From Dehalococcoidia bacterium (GTDB lineage: Bacteria > Chloroflexota > Dehalococcoidia > Tepidiformales > Tepidiformaceae): 64,000 nt of DNA. A program made the translations under genes and the position numbers. The notes under the pieces were generated by a model. The model had not been told where the DNA came from, made no database searches, and saw nothing but the letters and a program-made list of their open reading frames with translations. The stretch covers positions 38,718 to 102,717 of the forward strand of contig VXLW01000002.1 in assembly GCA_009841435.1 (NCBI GenBank). Reading direction: 5' to 3'. Below are positions 9,678 through 19,313 of this stretch, piece after piece. How positions within the stretch are numbered: the first letter of the stretch is position 1; each line of letters starts with the position of its first letter.

Positions 9678-12077
9678 GTGAGACGGTTGACGGTCGTGAT
9701 GCTGGCGGCGCTGCTCGGCGTCGTCGTGGTGACAGCGGGGTCGGCGCAGGTCCAAAGCACGGCCACGGTCGAGGTGCGCGTCTGGCAGAACGTCGGAGAT
9801 CTCGAGGACATCCGCATCAGCGCGCGCCCGGCAGGCGGCTCGTGGCGGACGCTGGGGACTATCCCGCTGCCCCTGGACCAGACGACCGACAGCGGCACGT
9901 TCGCCTACGGTGACATCGACCTCGACGTGACGCTGCCGGGCCGAGCGGTTCCGGCGACGGTCGAGGTGCGCGTCTGGCAAAGGGTGCGGGATCTGAGCCG
10001 CGTGTACATCAGTGCGCGCCCGGCGGACGGCTCGTGGCGCACCCTGGGCACGATCGCGCTGCCGCTCGACGACGGCTTCAGCAGCAGCGGCACCTTCCAG
10101 TTCGGCGACATCGCGCTCGACGTACCCGTGCCGCCCGAAGAGGTCTCGACGCTGGCGGGCCGTGCGGGCGTGTACGGCGCGCGGGACGGCCAGGGCGCCA
10201 ACGCGCGATTCGGGCGGGACACGCTCTTCGCCGAGCCCTCCGACCTGGCCCTGGCCGCGGACCGGGACGGGAGCGTGATCGTCGCGGATTTCAACAACGA
10301 CGTGATCCGGCGGGTTGCGGCCGACGGGACGGTCACCACGATCGCGGGTGGTGAAGTGAGCGGGCTGCTGGACGGCGCCGGTGCCCAGGCGCAGTTCAAC
10401 GGCCCCAGCGGCGTTGCTGCGGACGCAGACGGCAACATCTATGTTGCAGACTCGTACAACCGGCGCATCCGCAAGATCACGCCGGACAGGATCGTCAGCA
10501 CGATCGCGGGCGCCGAGCAGCCCAACATCCGGGAGGAGTCCCGCGACGGGCCTGCCGACGAGGCCCTCTTCAAGACGCTCCACGGGATCGCGCTGGGGCC
10601 CCAGGGCGACCTCTACATCGCCGAGGCCGGAACGAAGATCAGGCGCCTTTCGCCGGCGGGCGAGGTCACGACCTTCGCGGGGGGCGACTCAGAAGGCGAT
10701 CGCGATGGCCCGAGGCTGTCGGCTCAATTCAGGGGCTTACGGGCCATTACCGTAGATGACGCGGGCAACATCTACACGCTCGAGAGGAACGAAATTGCCC
10801 AGGAAGAGGGTATTCCGGCGGCGATTGTTCGGGTGATCGACGACAGCGGGAGGGTCCGCACGATCTACCGGAGCAGTCAGCTGGCGTTCGGCGGAGCTCT
10901 TGCCACGCCGCACGGGATCGTGGCGGCGGGGAACGGCGCGGTCTACCTCTCCAACACTGGGCTGAACCAGGTGGTCCGCATCACGCGCGCCGGCCAACTC
11001 GAGGGCGTGGCCGGTTCCGGCGAAAGGGGCCATGCCGACGGCTCTCGCGCCGAGGCGACTTTCAACCTCCCCGGGTCGCTCGCGCTCTCGAGCCGGGGCG
11101 TCCTGTTCGTGGCCGATCAGGACGCCACCGTCGTCCGTGCCATCCAGCTGGGTCGCGGGGGCCTCCCGACGACGACCGTGCCGCTCGCGGAACTGGAGCC
11201 GTTCCCCCGGGTTGAAGGCGTCACGATCAGTGCGGTTCCGCAGACCGGCAACTTCCTGTCGGTCGACATGGAAGTGACGCCTTCCGGCGTTGTGATCGCG
11301 CCATTCTCGTTCGCACACCGGATCGACCGCCTCGGGCCGAGCGGCCTCGTGCAGACGTTCGCCGGGACGGGCGAGGAGGGATTCGTGGACGGCCCCTCGG
11401 CCGCAGCGCAGTTCTCCCTCCCGTGGAGCGTTGCCGTGGACGCCGATGGGGTGGTCTATGTGGCGGATGTCGGCAACAACGCTATTCGCCGAATCGGGAC
11501 CGACGGCGAGGTCTCAACCCTCGACACACCCGACAGCCTGTCGCTGGACAGAAACGTGAAGCTCACGACGGATGGGGACGGCAACCTCTACGGGACCCGC
11601 GATGCCCATGTTCCTTACAGGGCGGGGGAGAGCACGCAGGGCACGGAGATATGGCGTCTCTCGCCGGACGGAGCGTTCTCGGTAGTGGCAGCGGTGCCCG
11701 GGCGGGTGACCGGCATGGACGTGGACGGGGAGGGCCAGATCTACTTGCTCACCAGGCTGTGGCGGACCGCTACGGTTAGCAGAATCGACGCCAGCGGTTC
11801 CGTAGCCACCGTGCTTGAGGACATTCCCGGGATGTACGGGGGGGTGCTCTCGCACGATCCCAGGGGAATCGTTGTCGAGAGTGATGGCACCGCGTACGTG
11901 GTCGATCTCGTCTTCCGGCGGGTCGTCCGGATCACCACGGATGGGGAGGTCGCGATCGTCGGAGATCAGAGCTCGTTCCGCTTCCGCCTTCCGCCTCTTG
12001 CAATCGCCCTGACTCCTGACGGTGACCTACTCGTTTCGGCGTTCGACAGACTCCACAGAGTGACGTTCCCGGAGTGA
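9678..12077 (+). CDS. Secreted NHL-repeat beta-propeller protein, paralogue 1
   Basis: A signal peptide (about residues 1-24, 'RRLTVVMLAALLGVVVVTAGSAQ') is followed by two tandem repeats of about 60 residues. Each runs TVEVRVWQ, I.ISARPA.GSWRTLGTI.LPLD, then a Ser/Thr-Gly-containing turn and 'GDI.LDV'. From about residue 153, roughly nine NHL-type strands follow, of the form V.T.AG, DG...A.F..P, G.A.D..GN.YVAD and N..IR.I. NHL propellers bind peptides, glycans or RNA, and an exported one is likely a surface or scaffold protein. The GTG start at 9678 begins the signal peptide. Its stop overlaps the start of paralogue 2 (GTGA), suggesting translational coupling. The twin N-terminal repeat domain is not one I can name. 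Confidence 0.85.
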   Translation: MRRLTVVMLAALLGVVVVTAGSAQVQSTATVEVRVWQNVGDLEDIRISARPAGGSWRTLGTIPLPLDQTTDSGTFAYGDIDLDVTLPGRAVPATVEVRVWQRVRDLSRVYISARPADGSWRTLGTIALPLDDGFSSSGTFQFGDIALDVPVPPEEVSTLAGRAGVYGARDGQGANARFGRDTLFAEPSDLALAADRDGSVIVADFNNDVIRRVAADGTVTTIAGGEVSGLLDGAGAQAQFNGPSGVAADADGNIYVADSYNRRIRKITPDRIVSTIAGAEQPNIREESRDGPADEALFKTLHGIALGPQGDLYIAEAGTKIRRLSPAGEVTTFAGGDSEGDRDGPRLSAQFRGLRAITVDDAGNIYTLERNEIAQEEGIPAAIVRVIDDSGRVRTIYRSSQLAFGGALATPHGIVAAGNGAVYLSNTGLNQVVRITRAGQLEGVAGSGERGHADGSRAEATFNLPGSLALSSRGVLFVADQDATVVRAIQLGRGGLPTTTVPLAELEPFPRVEGVTISAVPQTGNFLSVDMEVTPSGVVIAPFSFAHRIDRLGPSGLVQTFAGTGEEGFVDGPSAAAQFSLPWSVAVDADGVVYVADVGNNAIRRIGTDGEVSTLDTPDSLSLDRNVKLTTDGDGNLYGTRDAHVPYRAGESTQGTEIWRLSPDGAFSVVAAVPGRVTGMDVDGEGQIYLLTRLWRTATVSRIDASGSVATVLEDIPGMYGGVLSHDPRGIVVESDGTAYVVDLVFRRVVRITTDGEVAIVGDQSSFRFRLPPLAIALTPDGDLLVSAFDRLHRVTFPE

Positions 12078-14515
12078 CAAATGGGGTCGTCCGAAGGGGA
12101 TGGGGCACCGGCCCCTGGAGGCTGGTAACAGGCGCTCTTGCGGTGCTCTTCGCCGTCGCCACGGTGGCGCCGTCCTCGGCGCAAGAGGCGGACACCGCTA
12201 CCGTCGAGGTGCGGGTGTGGCAGAACGTGGGAGATCTCGAGGACATCCGCATCAGCGCGCGCCCGGCGGGCGGCTCGTGGCGGACGCTCGGGACCATCCC
12301 CCTGCCGCTCGACGAAACGACTGAAAGCGGCACGTTTCGCTACGGAGACATCGACCTTCCTGTGTCGTTGCCGGGCCGGGCGGTTCCGGCGACTGTCGAG
12401 GTACGCGTCTGGCAGAGAGTCGGTGCGAACGAGCAGGTCTACATCAGCGCGCGCCCGGCGGACGGCTCGTGGCGAACGCTGGGCACGATCCGGCTGCCGC
12501 TCGATGACGGCTTCAGCAGCAGCGGCACTTTCCAGTTCGGCGACATCGCGCTCGACGTACCGGTGCCTGCTGAAGAGGTGTCGACGCTGGCGGGCCGTGG
12601 GGGTGTGTACGGCGCGCGGGACGGTCAGGGCGCCAACGCGCGATTCGGGCGGGACACGATCTTCTCCCGGCCCACTGCCCTCGCGCTGGCCGCCCACCCC
12701 GACGGGAGCGTGATCGTCGCCGATCGCGACAACCACATGATTCGCCGGGTCGCGCCGGACGGGAGGGTCACGACGGTCGCGGGTGGCGAAGTGCGCGGCC
12801 TGGTCGATGGCGCCGGCGCCCTTGCGAGGTTCAACAACCCAACCGGCGTGGCTGTGGATTCCGAGGGCAACATCTACGTCGCCGACGACCTGAACCACCG
12901 CATCCGCAAGATCACGCCCGACAGGATCGTCAGCACGATCGCGGGCGCGGAGCAGCCCAGCATCGGGTACGAGTCCCGCGACGGGCCCGCCGACGAAGCG
13001 CTCTTCACGAACATGTTTGGGATCGCGCTGGGCCCCGACGGTGACCTGTACATCCTCGAGAGCAGCAAGATCAGGCGCCTCTCGCCGGCGGGTGAGGTCA
13101 CGACCTTCGCGGGCGGCGATTCAGCCGGCGATCGCGACGGGCCGAGGCTGTCGGCGCAATTCTGGTACCTGCGGGGCATCACGGTCGACGACGCTGGCAA
13201 CGTCTACACGCTCGAGGTAAACGACTTCGCCTCTCAGATCGGTGTCCCGACGGCGATTGTCCGGGTGATCGACGGCAGCGGGAGGGTTCGCACGATCTAC
13301 CGGAGTGAGCAGCCGGTCTTCGGCGGGGCGCTCGCCTCGCCTTCTGGCATCGTGGCGGCCGGCAACGGCGCCGTCTACCTCTCCAACACCGGGTTAGACC
13401 AGGTCATCCGCATTACGCGCGCGGGCCAGCTCGAGGGCGTGGCTGGCTCCGGCGAAAGAGGCCACGGCGACGGCTCCCGGGCCGAAGCGACCTTCAGTCT
13501 CCCCGGGTCGCTCGCGCTCTCGAGCAGGGGCGTGCTGTTCGTGGCCGACCAGGGCGGCACCGTGGTCCGGGCTATCCAGCTGGGTCGCGGAGGCCTCCCG
13601 ACGACGACCGTGCTGCTCGCCGAGCTCGAGCCGCTGCCGCGGGTCGAGGGCGTCACGATCAGCAGGCTTCCGCAGATCGGCAACATCTCCTTGATCACCA
13701 TAGGTGTGACCCCGTCCGGTGTTGTGGTCGCGCCCTCCCCCAATGGACACCGGATCAACCGCATTGGGCCGAGCGGGCTGGTGCGAACGTTCGCCGGGAC
13801 GGGCGAGGAGGGATTCGCGGACGGCCCCTCTGCCGCGGCGCAGTTCTCCTTCCCGCAGAGTGTCGCCGTGGACGCTGATGGGGTGGTCTACGTGGCGGAA
13901 ACCGGTAACAACGCCATCCGCCGGATCGGGACCGACCGCGAGGTCTCGACCCTGGACACGCCCGATAGCCTGACGCTGGACAGGAACATCGAGATGACGG
14001 TGGACGCGGACGGGAACCTCTACGGAACCCGACCATCGTTCCTGGTTCCCTACGGGCCGGGGAGGTTCACGAACGGCACCGAGATCTGGCGTCTCTCGCC
14101 AGACGGAGGGTTCTCGGTTGTCGCCGCCGTAGTGGGAAGGGTGGACGGCATGGACGTGGACGGGGAGGGCCGTATCTACTTCGTCGCCCAGTACAACCGG
14201 GCCTCCTGGGTCGGGAGAATCGACGACGGTGGCTCGGTGACCACGGTGCTGGAGCGTGTGCCCGGGCACTACGGTGGGGCGCTCTCGTGGGAAACGAGGG
14301 GGATCGCCGTCGAGCGTGATGGCACTGCCTACGTTGTGGATTGGACCTTCCAGCGGGTCGTACGAATCGCCACCGATGGGGAGGTCGCGGTTGTCGGAGA
14401 CCATAGCTCGTTCGGTTTCCGGAATCCGCTCACGGGCATCACCCTGACCCCGGATGGCGACCTCCTTATTGCGGAGTTCAGCAGGCTCTACAGAGCCACG
14501 TTGCCAGAGCGATGA
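12074..14515 (+). CDS. Secreted NHL-repeat beta-propeller protein, paralogue 2
   Basis: An 813-residue protein very similar to paralogue 1 throughout: signal peptide (cleavage probably after '..VATVAPSSAQ', about residue 37), two EVRVWQ repeats, then the NHL propeller. Long stretches are identical, for example 'GFSSSGTFQFGDIALDVPVP' and 'KITPDRIVSTIAGAEQP', so the duplication looks fairly recent. The GTG start at 12074 overlaps the preceding TGA. The gene is presumably co-transcribed with paralogue 1. Function unknown beyond an exported propeller. Confidence 0.85.
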   Translation: MTNGVVRRGWGTGPWRLVTGALAVLFAVATVAPSSAQEADTATVEVRVWQNVGDLEDIRISARPAGGSWRTLGTIPLPLDETTESGTFRYGDIDLPVSLPGRAVPATVEVRVWQRVGANEQVYISARPADGSWRTLGTIRLPLDDGFSSSGTFQFGDIALDVPVPAEEVSTLAGRGGVYGARDGQGANARFGRDTIFSRPTALALAAHPDGSVIVADRDNHMIRRVAPDGRVTTVAGGEVRGLVDGAGALARFNNPTGVAVDSEGNIYVADDLNHRIRKITPDRIVSTIAGAEQPSIGYESRDGPADEALFTNMFGIALGPDGDLYILESSKIRRLSPAGEVTTFAGGDSAGDRDGPRLSAQFWYLRGITVDDAGNVYTLEVNDFASQIGVPTAIVRVIDGSGRVRTIYRSEQPVFGGALASPSGIVAAGNGAVYLSNTGLDQVIRITRAGQLEGVAGSGERGHGDGSRAEATFSLPGSLALSSRGVLFVADQGGTVVRAIQLGRGGLPTTTVLLAELEPLPRVEGVTISRLPQIGNISLITIGVTPSGVVVAPSPNGHRINRIGPSGLVRTFAGTGEEGFADGPSAAAQFSFPQSVAVDADGVVYVAETGNNAIRRIGTDREVSTLDTPDSLTLDRNIEMTVDADGNLYGTRPSFLVPYGPGRFTNGTEIWRLSPDGGFSVVAAVVGRVDGMDVDGEGRIYFVAQYNRASWVGRIDDGGSVTTVLERVPGHYGGALSWETRGIAVERDGTAYVVDWTFQRVVRIATDGEVAVVGDHSSFGFRNPLTGITLTPDGDLLIAEFSRLYRATLPER

Positions 14516-14536
14516 GCGGAGTGCGGAGGGGATGGA

Positions 14537-16894
14537 GTGCCGGGGCCTGGGGGGCTGATGGCAGGCGTGCTCGCGGTCCTCTTTGCCCTTGCCGCGGTGG
14601 CGCCGGGCGCGGCCCAGGAGGGGGACACCGCCACCGTCGAGGTGCGCGTCTGGCAGGACGTGGGGAACGAGCTCGACATCTACGTCAGCGCCCGCCCGGC
14701 GGGCGGCTCATGGCGGACGCTGGGGACGATCCCGCTGCCGCTGGACGACGGCACGAGCTCCTCGGGCCGGTTCCAGTACGGCGATATCAGCCTCGATGTT
14801 CCCCTGCTCGGCCGGGCGGACCCGGCGACCGTCGAGGTCCGCGTCTGGCAGGACGTGGGGGATAGCTCCAGCATCTTTATCAGCGCGCGTCCGGCCGAGG
14901 GCGACTGGCGGATCCTGGGAACGATTCCGCTTCCGCTCGACGACGGCGTCAGCTCAAGCGGCCGCTTCCGCTACGGCAACATCAGCCTCGACGTCCCTGT
15001 CCCGCGACGGCCGGTCTCGACGCTCGCAGGCAGCGCAGGGTCGCTGGGGTCCAGCGACGGACAGGGCGACGGCGCGCGGTTCGGGGCCCACGCCGTCTTC
15101 AGCCAGCATCGACCCTGGGCGCTCGGGCTGGCCGCCGCCCCCGACGGCAGCGTGGTCGTCGCGGACTACTACAACGACGCCATCCGCCGGGTCGGGCCCG
15201 ACGGGACGGTCACGACCATCGCCGCCGGCCGGGGCGACCGGGACGGCGAAGCGGAGGACGCACGCTTCTATCACCCGCGCGGTGTGGCGGTCGACGGGCG
15301 GGGGACCATCTACGTGGCAGACGAGCGCAACCACCGCATCCGGGCGATCACCGCGGATGGTGTCGTGAGCACGGTTGCCGGCACCGGCCGGTGGGAGTAC
15401 GTCGACGGGCCCGCCGAGGAGGCGGGAATCATCAACCCGCGAGGGGTCGCGCTGGGACCGCTCGGTGACCTGTACATCATCGAGGCCACGCGTATCAGGC
15501 GGCTCTCGCCGGCGGGCCAGGTCTCGACTTTCGCCGGAGGTGAGCGCAACGGCTACCAGGACGGTTGGCGGGAGAACGCCGAGTTCTTCTCGCTGCAGGC
15601 GATCGCCATCGACGACGACGGCAACATCTTCGTCATCGACATCAACGACCGGGGCGGACTCGAGGAGTACTCTGCCGTCCGCCTCATCGACACGACCGGG
15701 ACCGTCCAGACCGTCCTGCGCAGTGATGGGCTCAACAGCGGCGGATCGCTCGGGTACCCGGCGGGTATCGCGCCCGCCGGAGATGGCGGCGTGTACCTCT
15801 CCAACACCGGCCTCCACCAGATCGTCCGGCTGACCCGCGCGGGCGATCTTGAAGCGGTGGCGGGAACGGGCGAGAAGGGTTGGCTTGACGGCACGCGCGG
15901 CGAGGCGCGCTTCAACCTGCCGGGGCCGCTCGCGCTCTCGTCCGACGGCGTCCTGTTCGTCGCTGACCAGGCCACGACCGTGGTGCGAGCCGTTGAACTC
16001 GCCCGCGGTGGTCTGCCGGCAGGCGCTGTGCCTCTCGCGACCTATGAAGGGCCGCCCCGCGCCGTCGGCGTGACCGTCACGGCTCTCCCGCAGCTGGACA
16101 CGTTCAACTCGGACGGGTTTGCGCTCTCGCCCGACGGCTACCTCATCGGGCCTGGCTCGTTCCTCAACGATGTCCGGCGGCTCGCCCCCGACGGCACCGT
16201 CACGGTCCTGGCGGGGGACGGCGAGCGGGGCTTCCTCGACGGCCCGGCCGAGGAAGCGAGGTTCTCGAACCCCTCGTACGTGGCCGTCGACGCCGATGGG
16301 AATGTGTACGTGCTGGACGGCGGCAACGAGGCCATCCGCCGCATCGCCCCCGATGGTCATGTCACGACGGTCCTGGACTGGCTCCCGACAGGACTGTTCT
16401 CCATTACGGGTCTGGCCGTGGACGCGAACGGCAACCTGCTGATCGGGGACGAGAGCAACGGCGTCTGGCGTCTCGAGGACGGCCAGCTCTCGATCGCCGC
16501 CCGGGTCCAGCCGGGTTGGCTCTCGGCGATCGACGTCGACGCGAGCGGCCGGCTTCACTACGCGGCCGGGAGGTCGTTCCCGGTCACGATCGGGAGCATC
16601 AGTGAGGTGGGCAGCGTCACGGTGCTGGTCGAGGCTGGTCCGGGCCACTACGGCGGAGCGTTCTCCGGGTGGCTGCGCGACATTGCGGTGGCGAGCGATG
16701 GCACCGTCTACGCGGTTGACCTGGATTACCAGCGGGTGATGAGCATCTCCCCGGACGGGGATGTTGCGATCGTCGTCGACATCCAGTCGTTCCCCGGGGT
16801 CACACGATTCGACCCACATGCGGTCCTCGTGACGCTCGAGGGCGACCTGCTCGTGTCCGAGTTCAACCGAATCTGGCGGGTCACGCTCCCCTAG
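14537..16894 (+). CDS. Secreted NHL-repeat beta-propeller protein, paralogue 3 (leader frame disturbed)
   Basis: The architecture matches its neighbours: hydrophobic leader 'MAGVLAVLFALAAVAPGAAQ', twin EVRVWQ repeats and NHL propeller, 785 residues from GTG 14537. It could also start at ATG 14558. An ATG at 14512 overlaps the paralogue 2 stop (ATGA) and encodes 'MSGVRRGWSAGAW', matching the start of paralogue 2 ('VVRRGWGTGPW'). That frame departs from the gene at a run of six Gs (14549-14554). Removing one G would fuse the two frames into a leader like that of paralogue 2. Either a frameshift moved the start downstream or the run is a sequencing error. The protein remains plausible because a signal peptide is kept. 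Confidence 0.8.
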   Translation: MPGPGGLMAGVLAVLFALAAVAPGAAQEGDTATVEVRVWQDVGNELDIYVSARPAGGSWRTLGTIPLPLDDGTSSSGRFQYGDISLDVPLLGRADPATVEVRVWQDVGDSSSIFISARPAEGDWRILGTIPLPLDDGVSSSGRFRYGNISLDVPVPRRPVSTLAGSAGSLGSSDGQGDGARFGAHAVFSQHRPWALGLAAAPDGSVVVADYYNDAIRRVGPDGTVTTIAAGRGDRDGEAEDARFYHPRGVAVDGRGTIYVADERNHRIRAITADGVVSTVAGTGRWEYVDGPAEEAGIINPRGVALGPLGDLYIIEATRIRRLSPAGQVSTFAGGERNGYQDGWRENAEFFSLQAIAIDDDGNIFVIDINDRGGLEEYSAVRLIDTTGTVQTVLRSDGLNSGGSLGYPAGIAPAGDGGVYLSNTGLHQIVRLTRAGDLEAVAGTGEKGWLDGTRGEARFNLPGPLALSSDGVLFVADQATTVVRAVELARGGLPAGAVPLATYEGPPRAVGVTVTALPQLDTFNSDGFALSPDGYLIGPGSFLNDVRRLAPDGTVTVLAGDGERGFLDGPAEEARFSNPSYVAVDADGNVYVLDGGNEAIRRIAPDGHVTTVLDWLPTGLFSITGLAVDANGNLLIGDESNGVWRLEDGQLSIAARVQPGWLSAIDVDASGRLHYAAGRSFPVTIGSISEVGSVTVLVEAGPGHYGGAFSGWLRDIAVASDGTVYAVDLDYQRVMSISPDGDVAIVVDIQSFPGVTRFDPHAVLVTLEGDLLVSEFNRIWRVTLP

Positions 16895-16902
16895 CCGGAC
16901 GC

Positions 16903-16924
16903 GGCGGGTGGAGTAGTTCCCGCC
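16903..16924 (+). terminator. Hairpin between NHL paralogues 3 and 4
   Basis: GGCGGG (16903-16908) and CCCGCC (16919-16924) form a 6-bp stem with a 10-nt loop just after the paralogue 3 stop. No T-run follows, so terminator function is only suggested. Confidence 0.25.
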
Positions 16925-16934
16925 ACGTGTGCGT

Positions 16935-16952
16935 TATGGTCGCGCGGATGCC
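16935..16952 (+). promoter_or_regulatory. Second copy of the 18-nt NHL leader element
   Basis: An exact copy of the element at 9645-9662, again 15 nt before the GTG start of an NHL gene. Its presence suggests paralogue 4 has its own promoter rather than relying on the upstream operon. Confidence 0.5.
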
Positions 16953-16967
16953 TTGCAGTGGTGGTCT

Positions 16968-19310
16968 GTGAAACGGCTGGCCGTCGCGGTCGTTGGAATG
17001 CTGCTGGGGCTCGCGGTGGCGCCCGGAGCGGCGCAGGGTGAGCCAACGGCGCCCATCGAGGTGCGCGTCTGGCAGGACGTGGGGGACGAGCTCGACATCT
17101 ACGTGAGCGCTCGTCCCGCCGCGGGTTCGTGGGGGACGCTGGGAACGATCCCGCTGGCCCTCGACGATGGGATCAGCTCGAGTGGCCAGTATCGCTACGG
17201 CGACATCTCGCTCGACGTGCCCCTGCTCAACCGTGCGACCCCCGCGACTGTCGAGGTGCGCGTTTGGCAGGACGTGAGGGGGAGCGAACGCATCTATGTC
17301 AGCGCCCGCCCCGCAGGCGGCTCGTGGTCAACGCTCGGCACAATCCGGCTCTTGCTGGACGACGGCGTCAGCTCCAGCGGCGTTTTCCGTTTCGGTGACA
17401 TCAGCCTCGACGTGCCTCTCCCCGCCGAGGAAGTGGGCACCCTAGCCGGGTACGCGGGCGACTGGGGCTTTGCGGACGGACGGGGGACCGAAGCACGCTT
17501 TGGGCGCCAGTACGAGAGAAGTTTCGGCGACCTGAAGGTAGACGTAGCGCCCGACGGGAGCGTAATCGTGGCGGACCCGGCGAACACTGCCGTTCGACGC
17601 GTCGCCCCCGACGGCACCGTGACCACTGTCGCTGGTCGTCACAGGGGGTTTCTTCCGGCGCCAGTCGACGTCGCCGTGGATGCGGAGGGAAGCATCTATG
17701 TGGCCAGCCGGGGGGATGGCCTGATCCGGAAGTTCTCGTCTGACGGGAGGGTAACGAGGGTTATCGCGGGAGGCGGTCCTGAGACCCCCGCGTTTGAACC
17801 CCCGCCCCCCTCGACCGCTGAAGAGGCGTATTTCTGGAACATCAAGGGAATCGCGCTGGGTCCACAGGGCGACCTCTACGTCATCGAGCAGGAACAGATC
17901 AGGCGGCTATCGTCCTCCGGCTGGGTTACCACCATCGCCGGCGGGAGCGGGCTTGGCCACGTCGACGGGCCGGGTGCCCAAGCGCAGTTCCACCGCCTGC
18001 AGGACATTGCCGTTGACGATGACGGCAACGTGTATGTCATCGACCTCACGTACGTACTCGGCAGGGGCGCCGTTCCGGCCATCCGCAAAGTCGACACGGA
18101 TGGTGTCGTCAGCACGCTCTACCGGGGCGAGCATCCCGCCTTTGGCGGCGCGTTGGCGGGGGCAACGGGGCTCACCCTGTCGGACGATGGCGAGGTACTG
18201 ATCTCGAACACGGGGCGGCACCAGATCGTCCGGCTCACTGCTGACGGCACCCTGCAGGGAATAGCCGGCTCCGGGGAGGACGGGTACCTGGATGGCCCCA
18301 GGGACGCCACTGCCCTGAGCCTCCCGGGCTCGCTTGCCCTGCTGCCCGGTGGCGGACTTGTGGTCGCGGATCAGTCGGGGAGCCTGCTTCGGGTGATCGC
18401 TCCCGATGCGGACGGCTCAGCCTTGCCCGAGATCGCACTTGCAGCCGGGAAGTCCGTCCCCCTGCTGGAAGGCGTGCAGGTCAGCGCCTACATCAGAAAC
18501 CTGTCGTTCTATCCGGGATCGATGGCACTGGATGAGTCCGGCCACGTCGTGGTCTCGGACCCTCAATTCAGCGCTGTCCGTCGCGTCTCCCCGGATGGGG
18601 CGGTGGCGACCCTGGCCGGGGCCAATGGGACCGGCTTCCGCGACGGCGCGGGTGACGAGGCGCAATTCGATGGGCCCGGGGGGCTCGCTATCGCTCCCGA
18701 CGGCTCCATCTACGTCGCGGACTACGGAAACGACAGCATCCGCGAGATTGCGGCCGATGGCTCCGTCACGACGGTCCTCTTCCCTGAGGGTTTCGAGATT
18801 CCCCGTCCCGGCGCACTTGCCATCGATGGCAACGGGAACCTGCTCGTCGCCCAGCTGTTCCCCGGCCGCCTGGTTCGGCTCTCGCCGAGCGGGGAGGCTT
18901 CGGTCCTCCTCGACGGGGGACTGCAGTTCATCCACGGGATCGCGGTAAGCGACGACGGTGATGCCTACCTCACGGCCAGGCGTCACGAGAGGGCCGTGAT
19001 CGTGCGGGTCACGCCAGACGGTGGAATTTCGACCGTCTTCCAGGGCGCCCGCGAGGAACACGGCGGGATATTCACGCTTGACGTCGAAGGCATCGCCGTG
19101 GCCGGCGACGGTACGCTCTATGTCGTCGATTCCGGGTACGGCCGCGTCGTGAGGATATCGCCGGATGGCAGCGTCGCTATCGTCGTCGAACAGGAGGCGT
19201 TCTCCCGCGTCCGGAATGAGGTTGCAGACGCGATTCTCCTAGCCCCTGACGGCAGCCTGCTCGTCTCCACCATCGACGCCATCTGGAAGATCACACTGCC
19301 GGACGAATAG
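16968..19310 (+). CDS. Secreted NHL-repeat beta-propeller protein, paralogue 4
   Basis: The GTG at 16968 is preferred over the upstream GTG at 16929 because it gives a clean signal peptide ('KRLAVAVVGMLLGLAVAPGAAQ'), and because the upstream stretch is the shared 18-nt leader element. The protein (780 residues) has the two EVRVWQ/SARPA repeats at about 30-150, then NHL strands to the C-terminus. It is the most diverged member: blades carry distinct insertions such as a Pro-rich 'FEPPPPSTAEEAYF'. It is the last gene of the array, with its stop just before the convergent SDR gene. Function unknown. Confidence 0.85.
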   Translation: MKRLAVAVVGMLLGLAVAPGAAQGEPTAPIEVRVWQDVGDELDIYVSARPAAGSWGTLGTIPLALDDGISSSGQYRYGDISLDVPLLNRATPATVEVRVWQDVRGSERIYVSARPAGGSWSTLGTIRLLLDDGVSSSGVFRFGDISLDVPLPAEEVGTLAGYAGDWGFADGRGTEARFGRQYERSFGDLKVDVAPDGSVIVADPANTAVRRVAPDGTVTTVAGRHRGFLPAPVDVAVDAEGSIYVASRGDGLIRKFSSDGRVTRVIAGGGPETPAFEPPPPSTAEEAYFWNIKGIALGPQGDLYVIEQEQIRRLSSSGWVTTIAGGSGLGHVDGPGAQAQFHRLQDIAVDDDGNVYVIDLTYVLGRGAVPAIRKVDTDGVVSTLYRGEHPAFGGALAGATGLTLSDDGEVLISNTGRHQIVRLTADGTLQGIAGSGEDGYLDGPRDATALSLPGSLALLPGGGLVVADQSGSLLRVIAPDADGSALPEIALAAGKSVPLLEGVQVSAYIRNLSFYPGSMALDESGHVVVSDPQFSAVRRVSPDGAVATLAGANGTGFRDGAGDEAQFDGPGGLAIAPDGSIYVADYGNDSIREIAADGSVTTVLFPEGFEIPRPGALAIDGNGNLLVAQLFPGRLVRLSPSGEASVLLDGGLQFIHGIAVSDDGDAYLTARRHERAVIVRVTPDGGISTVFQGAREEHGGIFTLDVEGIAVAGDGTLYVVDSGYGRVVRISPDGSVAIVVEQEAFSRVRNEVADAILLAPDGSLLVSTIDAIWKITLPDE

Positions 19311-19313
19311 CCG

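Noticed and set aside
14954..16819. 621-codon minus frame opposite NHL paralogue 3
   Set aside because: Similar antisense frames accompany all four NHL genes because of their repeated codon pattern; there is no start signal or domain.
16929..16967. Upstream GTG start for NHL paralogue 4
   Set aside because: The extra codons coincide with the duplicated 18-nt leader element and would place polar residues before the signal peptide.
9678..19310. NHL array read as a CRISPR-like or satellite repeat
   Set aside because: The repeats are protein-coding paralogues and propeller blades, with no constant short repeat/spacer structure.
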